Positions 31,347 through 35,807 of a stretch of DNA of 35,807 bases are shown here, in pieces. The stretch lies in IMG/VR virus record IMGVR_UViG_3300021964_000218, positions 1 to 35,807 of that record. One strand, written 5' to 3'. Position 1 is the stretch's first letter, and every line of letters begins with the position of its first letter. Origin of the DNA: a virus. The notes under the pieces were generated by a model. It had not been told where the DNA came from, searched no databases, and worked only from the letters and a program-made list of their open reading frames with translations. Made by a program: the position numbers and the translations under genes.

Positions 31347-31403
31347 CACATCTGTCCAGGTCAAGTTGATCTCGTGCAGAGTAACGCACCGTAACATTTT
31401 GTT

Positions 31404-31451
31404 ATCAGCATCAGTATCAGTATCAGCATCAGCATCAGCATTAGTATCAGC
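31404..31451. repeat. hexanucleotide tandem repeat (ATCAGY)8
   Basis: Eight tandem units of ATCAGC or ATCAGT (one ATTAGT) between the two divergent late genes. On the minus strand one open frame would read Ala-Asp/Thr-Asp repeats, but the late motifs suggest these bases are untranscribed leader or spacer. It could be a slippage-prone tract. Confidence 0.8.
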
Positions 31452-31484
31452 CATGTTAGGTTTAGTAGTGTTAGGTGTTAGGCC

Positions 31485-31492
31485 AATAAATA
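31485..31492 (+). promoter_or_regulatory. late promoter octamer AATAAATA
   Basis: Plus strand AATAAATA, 5 bases before ATG 31498; it fixes the start of the 168-residue gene. Confidence 0.6.
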
Positions 31493-31497
31493 CCCGT

Positions 31498-32004
31498 ATG
31501 AAGATCACGGAAATCATCCTAGCGCCGACCAAAGCATCAGACACACAATCTAGTGCCACAACATCTAGTACCACCAAAGATAGTCAGATACGAGATATAG
31601 TACCACATAATGCCGTGTCAGAACGGTTCGAAGGCCTTATAGAGGAACATCCGGACCATTCCGCCATCACAGAAGGCGTGAGCCAGATCCTGAGGCGTAC
31701 CAAGGGTGGAGCCCCCAAACAGGGTTTCAGGTGCTCGTCAGGACCAAGGAAGGGCAGGATAGTGGCCAAGCCAAGCACCTGTTTCATGAAGACCAACCCA
31801 CAGAAGTCGGCCAAGATCCGTAAGAAGAGACTGATCAAGGCCAAGACGGCGGGCAAGAAGTTGGCCCAGACCAAACGATCAGGGGCGGGCTCTCGCAGGC
31901 TCAAAGGCGTACAGATCAAACAGGCCCGTCAGAAGGGCAAGAGCTTCAGGCCAGCCATTAAGGGCAAGGCACCCATCAAGTCAAAGATTGTCAGACCCAA
32001 GTAA
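31498..32004 (+). CDS. basic Lys/Arg-rich protein with MKITEI N-terminus (168 aa)
   Basis: The first ~60 residues are Ser/Thr-rich and polar. Residues ~65-168 are strongly basic (KKRLIKAKTAGKKLAQTKRS, KQARQKGKSF), with a C..PRKGR...S.C layout similar to the 78-residue protein. A role as an internal or DNA-binding head protein is plausible. The start is set by the late octamer 5 bases upstream, not by the longer frame to 31138, which overlaps the opposite gene. MKITEI contains I-x-E, matching the T4 prohead protease cleavage pattern (L/I-x-E). Confidence 0.65.
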   Translation: MKITEIILAPTKASDTQSSATTSSTTKDSQIRDIVPHNAVSERFEGLIEEHPDHSAITEGVSQILRRTKGGAPKQGFRCSSGPRKGRIVAKPSTCFMKTNPQKSAKIRKKRLIKAKTAGKKLAQTKRSGAGSRRLKGVQIKQARQKGKSFRPAIKGKAPIKSKIVRPK

Positions 32005-32128
32005 TTTGGACCATTAGGAGTTTTTGGTAAGTTTGATTACCACAGGATCCTGTAGTTGATCTTGTTCCATGGTGTACGATCTAGTCCCCCTCACCCCAGC
32101 CACTTTATATTATATACACCACACCAGG

Positions 32129-32156
32129 TTGACCGTGTGTGGATCCGTGCTATACT
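32129..32156 (+). promoter_or_regulatory. early promoter TTGACC-16-TATACT
   Basis: TTGACC (32129-32134), a 16-base spacer and TATACT (32151-32156). The spacer ends GATCCGTGC, nearly the same as GATCCATGC in the promoter at 34009, so the two are copies. The 125 bases before it (32005-32128) hold no gene, only a palindrome ACAGGATCCTGT at 32042-32053. Confidence 0.78.
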
Positions 32157-32161
32157 GAAGG

Positions 32162-32266
32162 ATGATCACAAGGTTGCAGATTCCAGAGACCATTTATAAA
32201 AGCCACGTCAGTGGTCAATGCGAGGCGTCTGCGGTGATCTCGAATTTTACAAGGGAGGAGATATGA
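32162..32266 (+). CDS. possible 34-residue leader peptide
   Basis: MITRLQIPETIYKSHVSGQC is the start of a 34-residue frame that ends with ATGA overlap at the next ATG (32263). The ATG lies 5 bases after the -10 box, so it would be read from a near-leaderless message. No homology is visible; it may be a true small gene or only leader sequence. Confidence 0.35.
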   Translation: MITRLQIPETIYKSHVSGQCEASAVISNFTREEI

Positions 32267-32523
32267 TAGAGGGAGCATTGAAATTGAGGAGCATAGATGA
32301 GATCGTGGACGAGATGACGGAGGCCTATATGTTGGGCGACTACCTGGAAGGGTACACCCAGGACGGAGATGACGCCTTGATGTCACCCAAATCATTCGCG
32401 GAGAGATTCCATAATGTATGTTTAGGATTTGGATATCGTGAGGCCGAGATAATACCCGCAAAGATGGAGATCGAGGAGTGGTGTCGAGAACACCTTTCAC
32501 ATCTGGAGAGCAAGTTCAGATGA
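32263..32523 (+). CDS. small acidic hypothetical protein (86 aa)
   Basis: The start MIEGALKL is set by the strong GGGAGGAG site just upstream and by ATGA overlap with the preceding 34-residue frame. The protein is helical and acidic (DEIVDEMTEAY), with three residues of note: C52, C74 and W73. Its function is not recognised. It belongs to an early-type operon in which each gene overlaps the next by 4 bases. Confidence 0.62.
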   Translation: MIEGALKLRSIDEIVDEMTEAYMLGDYLEGYTQDGDDALMSPKSFAERFHNVCLGFGYREAEIIPAKMEIEEWCREHLSHLESKFR

Positions 32524-32654
32524 AGAAGAGAAAAAGAAAAGAATACAAATTAACCAAAGAGGACTGGGTGGAGTTATTGGAATTCTGGCCAATGACGGTG
32601 GTGGTGCCAGCGATGTTGATACTGATATTGTTTGGACCTTGGATGATGAGATGA
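32520..32654 (+). CDS. small single-pass membrane protein (44 aa)
   Basis: A basic N-terminus (KKRKRKEYKLTK) is followed by one hydrophobic segment (MTVVVPAMLILILFGPW). Its ATG shares ATGA with the previous gene's stop and its stop shares ATGA with the next gene. The predicted topology is basic side inside. Function is unknown. Confidence 0.6.
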   Translation: MKKRKRKEYKLTKEDWVELLEFWPMTVVVPAMLILILFGPWMMR

Positions 32655-32857
32655 TCATAGAAACCATATTCAGCCTGGTGTTATCATTGGCCAGTGCCAG
32701 CGAGACCGCCAACACCAGCACCAAGATCCTGTCGGCCCTGAACACCACGACCAAGATAATTGAGAAGACCGAGAAAAAGGAGTGGAAGGCAAGCCTACAC
32801 GAAGAGGGGCACCAGATAACCAAGGATTCAATCTTAAAAATGGGAGGACTTAAATGA
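32651..32857 (+). CDS. small hypothetical protein with hydrophobic N-terminus (68 aa)
   Basis: Starts MIIETIFSLVLSLASA, a hydrophobic segment that may insert in the membrane, followed by a Thr/Ser-rich and then charged tail (KIIEKTEKKEWKASLHEE). ATG 32651 is chosen over 32639 for the ATGA overlap. Function unknown. Confidence 0.58.
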   Translation: MIIETIFSLVLSLASASETANTSTKILSALNTTTKIIEKTEKKEWKASLHEEGHQITKDSILKMGGLK

Positions 32858-33090
32858 CGATATCAGAAACTCATAGACACCATTTCCAGGTGGCCGACAT
32901 CGGAGCATATGACCTGGATCAGGACCGGAGCATCGTGCCTGAAATCCACAATGTGTTGAAGCATTCCGGGATCACGGCGGTAGTGGACGGCGACGAGATG
33001 AACCAGGCTTCATTCACCGTTTGGACTTACTCACCCAGAGAAGCGGTCGAGCAGGTGTTGAAAGAGCAAGGCATAGAACTGGAGGACTAG
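32854..33090 (+). CDS. small hypothetical protein (78 aa)
   Basis: A compact alpha/beta protein (HHFQVADIGAYDLDQDRSIV, then GITAVVDGDEM) without recognised motif. Shares ATGA with the preceding gene and is followed at once by the methyltransferase. It could assist that enzyme; this is only context. Confidence 0.6.
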   Translation: MTISETHRHHFQVADIGAYDLDQDRSIVPEIHNVLKHSGITAVVDGDEMNQASFTVWTYSPREAVEQVLKEQGIELED

Positions 33091-33091
33091 A

Positions 33092-33976
33092 TTGTCCCAC
33101 CAGATACACACGGGCGATAACCAAACTATCCTAAAGACATTTGACGAAAACAGCCTCGACGGTTGCGTCACAGATCCACCCTACGGCATGGGCATGGAGG
33201 AGTGGGATGGATCAGTGCCAACGACGGAGACATGGCAAGAGGTGTTAAGGGTGCTCAAACCAGGAGCATTCTGTCTTTCATTCTGTTCACCGGAACTGTA
33301 CCACAGGATGGCCATGAATGTTGAACGGGCGGGTTTCAGGATTATGGACATGATCAACTGGATCGTCACGACCAAGATGGCCAAGACCAACAGGCTGAAG
33401 CCGGCACACGAGCCCATCGTGGTGGCACAGAAGCCATTCACGGGCACGATCAAACAGAATTCGGACAAGTGGGGCACGGGCATGATCACCATAGACGGTG
33501 CCAGGGTTCCTTGGGATGGCAGGCCGCCCACAGGATGGACACGGGGTGGACACCAGAGACGGGTGTTCGGCAAGAGTGAGACTCAATCAGACAGGGCAAA
33601 GGACGGCACGGTGGACGCCAACCCTGACGGCAGGTATCCCAGCGATGTCGTGGGACACTTCGACCAACCAGACATACAGAAATATTTCTATGCCCCCAGG
33701 GTCACAAGAAAAGAAAAAGGCGAATACAATGATCATCCAACCGTGAAACCCATAAACCTTATGAGATATCTTGTGAGGATCTACACACCAGCGGGTGGTA
33801 AAGTTTTAGATCCGTTCAACGGCACGGGCACCACTGGCATAGCCAGTATCCAAGAAGGCAGGTCTTATGTTGGAATCGAACTCAGTGAACATTACCGGGA
33901 GATATCAGAACAGAGGATCCGGGATCACTGTTCAAATTCTGGTAATTTTGACAAGTTGTTCGACTACGAGCGGTGA
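33092..33976 (+). CDS. DNA methyltransferase, N6-adenine or N4-cytosine, beta-class order
   Basis: The catalytic motif DPPYGMG (IV) lies at residues ~28-34, and the SAM-binding motif VLDPFNGTGTTGIA (I) comes later, at residues ~239-252. That IV-before-I order marks the beta class of amino-methyltransferases. NWI/NLMRYL segments and PTVKP (before motif I) fit the family. It starts with TTG at 33092, 7 bases after a strong GGAGG, since no ATG is available. It may protect phage DNA from host restriction; the recognition site is unknown. 294 residues is full length. Confidence 0.9.
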   Translation: MSHQIHTGDNQTILKTFDENSLDGCVTDPPYGMGMEEWDGSVPTTETWQEVLRVLKPGAFCLSFCSPELYHRMAMNVERAGFRIMDMINWIVTTKMAKTNRLKPAHEPIVVAQKPFTGTIKQNSDKWGTGMITIDGARVPWDGRPPTGWTRGGHQRRVFGKSETQSDRAKDGTVDANPDGRYPSDVVGHFDQPDIQKYFYAPRVTRKEKGEYNDHPTVKPINLMRYLVRIYTPAGGKVLDPFNGTGTTGIASIQEGRSYVGIELSEHYREISEQRIRDHCSNSGNFDKLFDYER

Positions 33977-34008
33977 AAAAATCGCATAGAATGGGAGTTT
34001 TTAGGTGG

Positions 34009-34036
34009 TTGACCGTACGGAGATCCATGCTATTAT
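34009..34036 (+). promoter_or_regulatory. early promoter TTGACC-16-TATTAT
   Basis: TTGACC (34009-34014), a 16-base spacer and TATTAT (34031-34036), nearly the same as the promoter at 32129-32156 including the spacer end. Confidence 0.78.
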
Positions 34037-34071
34037 GAACTATACATTAACCAAAAAAAGGAGTTGAAAAT

Positions 34072-34362
34072 ATGTATATGAAGTTGAACAAGATGCTAGA
34101 AGACATCAATGTTTTAAACAACGCGGAGTTGGAGCAGGTGATCTCGGCAGTGAAACTGAGAAGAAATGCCCTACACTCAATCAATGCCCACGCCTTCAAG
34201 ATCGGTGATACTGTATCTTTCACAGGCAGAGGTGGTAGAATTACAACGGGCACCATCCAGAAGATCAAGATCAAGTATGTTTTGATAGACTGTGGCATCC
34301 ATGGTAGATGGAATGTTCCAGGATCTCACTTAACATTGGTCAAGGAGGTTGTTAATGCCTAA
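34072..34362 (+). CDS. hypothetical protein with SH3/KOW-like end (96 aa)
   Basis: The first 40 residues are helical (MLEDINVLNNAELEQVISAV). Residues ~43-90 are beta-rich with the pattern FKIGDTVSFTGRGGRITTGT then IQKIKIKYVLIDC, like small SH3 or KOW barrels that bind nucleic acid. AAGGAG precedes the ATG. ATG 34078 is an alternative. It overlaps the next gene by 8 bases. Confidence 0.62.
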   Translation: MYMKLNKMLEDINVLNNAELEQVISAVKLRRNALHSINAHAFKIGDTVSFTGRGGRITTGTIQKIKIKYVLIDCGIHGRWNVPGSHLTLVKEVVNA

Positions 34363-34999
34363 TTGGTGCGATAATCAAGTCACTATCACAGGGCCAAACT
34401 CTGTGATAGACAAGATAGAGAAGATCGTGAACGAGGAGAAAGGCACACAAGGCCTGCTCCAGTTCATGTATCCTATGCCACAGGAGTTGAAGGACACCAC
34501 GGCGGACGGTTCAGACAACAAGGAGATGATCAAGAAGTACGGCTACTCGGACTGGTACGGTTGGGCCTGCGATAACTGGGGCACCAAGTGGGACATCAAC
34601 GAGTTCTACGGTGTGGACAGGCAATATCTAACAGAACAGAGTGAGGGCGAGAGCACGATTTCATTCTCATTCCAGTCGGCCTGGTCACCACCAACGGGGG
34701 CCTACGAGAACTTCATATCGGAGAACTCGGAGTGTTCGTTGAAGTCATACTACTACGAAGGTGGTTGCGACTTCATGGGCGTCTGGGACAATGGCGATGA
34801 CCAGTGTTATACCATATCGGAGACGGCTCCGGATGGTAGCAAGGACGAGTTCTGGGACACCGAGGATGGTGAGATGTTGGACGAGATGTTCGGCATAACG
34901 GAATCAATGGCGGACTGGGAGGCAGAACAGGAAGCCGAGAAGGAAGACGTCACAGAGTATGTTAAAGGCAAAGCAATGAACATAGGCGAGGAGGCATAA
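34355..34999 (+). CDS. YubB/Api92-like ferredoxin-fold protein
   Basis: The start MPNWCDNQVTITGP is the well-known opening of DUF1281/YubB/Api92-like proteins carried by phages and plasmids, whose biochemical role is unknown. GYSDWYGWACDNWGTKWD is also typical. The C-terminal 60 residues are strongly acidic (EAEQEAEKEDVTE). The ATG at 34355 is preceded by GGAGG, overlapping the preceding gene by 8 bases. It is 214 residues. Confidence 0.8.
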   Translation: MPNWCDNQVTITGPNSVIDKIEKIVNEEKGTQGLLQFMYPMPQELKDTTADGSDNKEMIKKYGYSDWYGWACDNWGTKWDINEFYGVDRQYLTEQSEGESTISFSFQSAWSPPTGAYENFISENSECSLKSYYYEGGCDFMGVWDNGDDQCYTISETAPDGSKDEFWDTEDGEMLDEMFGITESMADWEAEQEAEKEDVTEYVKGKAMNIGEEA

Positions 35000-35175
35000 T
35001 GATCAGACAAGCGACCAACAAGATATTGGAGATGGTGGATGAAGGCGTCCTGGATAAGGACACGGTCATCATGTCATGCCTGAAGTATATGTCAGAGGAT
35101 GACGTGGCGGACATGGCTCATGCCAATGAGTTTTTTATCAACGAGGAAGAGTACGATGAGGAGGATGAAGAGTAA
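34999..35175 (+). CDS. small acidic hypothetical protein (58 aa)
   Basis: Helical and acidic, ending in a run of Asp/Glu (NEEEYDEEDEE). The ATG overlaps the preceding stop (TAATG), and its own stop overlaps the next ATG (TAATG). The family is not recognised; the acidic tail suggests binding to a basic partner. Confidence 0.6.
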   Translation: MIRQATNKILEMVDEGVLDKDTVIMSCLKYMSEDDVADMAHANEFFINEEEYDEEDEE

Positions 35176-35426
35176 TGTGGGAAGATGAATTATTTGACGA
35201 GATACAGAAGGGTGACAAGGTGTGGTACTGTGGACAACCCGACGATGACACGGTCCACGGACCTGTCAAGGCCTTGATGATAGGACCTATGGGTTGGGTC
35301 TGTGACAAGGGTGATGGACAACCAGTGGTGGTCAACGAGGGCGACAACTACCTGGGTCACACGCCTGCCAAGGACAGGCAACCTGACCACTTTGGTCACT
35401 TCATGAACCAGTTCGGAGCAGATTAA
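35175..35426 (+). CDS. small hypothetical protein (83 aa)
   Basis: An alpha/beta, Gly/Asp-rich protein (GDKVWYCGQPDDDT, IGPMGWVCDKGDG) with two cysteines (C19, C43), not recognised. It starts at an ATG sharing a base with the previous stop. Confidence 0.6.
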   Translation: MWEDELFDEIQKGDKVWYCGQPDDDTVHGPVKALMIGPMGWVCDKGDGQPVVVNEGDNYLGHTPAKDRQPDHFGHFMNQFGAD

Positions 35427-35438
35427 CAAGGAGAGACT

Positions 35439-35603
35439 ATGGCTAAGAAAAAGAAGAAACAGGAAGAACGATGGGATTTCCGTTGCCGTGATTGCGGTTG
35501 GACTGGACTCGTGGACGAATGCTTCTACGACGATGACAACGACGGCCTGGCGATGTGTCCCGAGTGTGACTCCAAAGACATGGAGTTGTGGTCAAATGAT
35601 TAA
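35439..35603 (+). CDS. small zinc-ribbon protein (54 aa)
   Basis: A Lys-rich start (AKKKKKQ) is followed by CRDCGWTG (C16, C19) and CPECDS (C40, C43), a four-cysteine zinc ribbon. Such proteins bind nucleic acid or partner proteins. The leader AACAAGGAGAGA is repeated almost exactly before the next gene, 12 bases downstream of the stop, so both have the same translation signal. Confidence 0.72.
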   Translation: MAKKKKKQEERWDFRCRDCGWTGLVDECFYDDDNDGLAMCPECDSKDMELWSND

Positions 35604-35615
35604 CAAGGAGAGAAG

Positions 35616-35807
35616 ATGGTAAAGAAAAAGAAGAAGGCGACAGCCAAGAAGAAAAAGAAGGCTGTGAAGAAGTCAGCCAAGAAGATCAAGGAACAGAAGA
35701 AGTTGATCAGGACGATCAAAAACCCACACAGGTATTTCAAGTTAGATGTGGGCAGGTACGGTGGTGAGGTGGCCATGGGTTCCATAACCAAGGAGCAATT
35801 TGAATTC
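35616..35807 (+). CDS. Lys-rich protein, 5' part (partial at window end)
   Basis: The first 30 residues are mostly Lys and Ala (VKKKKKATAKKKKKAVKK), histone H1-like, and then ...PHRYFKLDVGRYGGEVAMG begins a more ordered domain that runs off the window at residue 64. The Lys-rich segment should bind DNA or RNA. It has the same AACAAGGAGAGA leader as the preceding zinc-ribbon gene. Confidence 0.7.
   Translation, partial: MVKKKKKATAKKKKKAVKKSAKKIKEQKKLIRTIKNPHRYFKLDVGRYGGEVAMGSITKEQFEF

Noticed and set aside
31138-31497. N-terminal extension of the 168-aa basic gene
   Set aside because: It lies opposite the 78-aa gene and the repeat; AATAAATA 5 bases before MKITEI marks the likely start.
31332-31577. 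Extension of the 78-aa frame through the hexanucleotide repeat (Ala-Asp repeats)
   Set aside because: The late motif 8 bases before MKIYEV and similarity to MKITEI of the divergent gene favour the short start, though the repeat-coding form cannot be fully excluded.
32042-32053. 12-bp palindrome ACAGGATCCTGT
   Set aside because: Single occurrence containing a common restriction site; no link to a promoter or terminator.
1-35807. tRNA genes, CRISPR arrays, insertion sequences, integrase/att sites
   Set aside because: No cloverleaf, spaced repeat array, transposase or recombinase was recognised by eye on either strand.

Overview
The window reads as a stretch of a marine T4-like (tailed, myovirus-type) bacteriophage genome. 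Supporting evidence is a class Ia ribonucleotide reductase pair (nrdA, nrdB), a PAAR spike-tip protein, a beta-helix tail spike or fibre, three Ala/Thr-rich probable virion proteins, a RecB-type nuclease, a phage-type DNA methyltransferase, T4-type late promoter octamers (TATAAATA and variants) and dense small-gene packing with ATGA/TAATG overlaps. No integrase, plasmid gene, tRNA, CRISPR array or insertion sequence was seen. No photosynthesis gene was seen. A tripartite tricarboxylate transporter and a DUF1178 protein point to a heterotrophic proteobacterial host, perhaps an alphaproteobacterium; this is inference only.

Layout. (1) 1-9.5 kb, mostly minus strand: unknown structural gene, PAAR protein, nrdB, nrdA, tail spike, RecB-like nuclease, radical SAM enzyme and a glutathione-peroxidase-like protein without cysteine. 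(2) 9.53-11.46 kb: an AT-rich two-gene island (amidinotransferase-like and unknown) bracketed by a direct repeat of the 3' end of the neighbouring gene. (3) 11.4-17.0 kb, minus: conserved-looking small and structural phage genes, a terminator, three well-translated probable virion genes and two tandem 38/39-residue cysteine-rich miniproteins too short for normal gene calling. (4) 17.0-25.3 kb: a glycosyltransferase-like gene (plus), then a minus cluster: tctA-tctC transporter genes with their own sigma70-like promoter, SGNH hydrolase, sulfotransferase-like, 2OG-Fe(II) oxygenase-like and methyltransferase genes, ending with a protein that carries nucleotidyltransferase (ligase) motifs. (5) 25.4-31.3 kb: mixed strands, with DUF1178, a cold-shock protein, a second glycosyltransferase-like gene, a nucleotide-sugar dehydrogenase and a possible sulfotransferase-like gene. 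(6) 31.5-35.8 kb, plus: a basic probable internal protein, then an early-type operon of small genes with two near-identical TTGACC/TATWMT promoters, a DNA methyltransferase, a YubB/Api92-like protein and two Lys-rich proteins; the last runs off the window.

How the genes work together. nrdA/nrdB supply dNTPs. PAAR, tail spike and the virion genes build the particle. tctA/tctC may change solute uptake in the infected cell. The nucleotide-sugar dehydrogenase, the glycosyltransferase-like genes, the sulfotransferase-like, SGNH, methyltransferase and oxygenase genes look like glycan or small-molecule decoration. The most unusual signals are the placement of late-promoter octamers exactly 5-8 nt before start codons of ten genes (predicting leaderless late mRNAs), the Cys-rich pair, the catalytically stripped peroxidase-like protein translationally coupled to a radical SAM enzyme, and the phage-borne TctA/TctC. 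Base-composition statements are estimates by eye.
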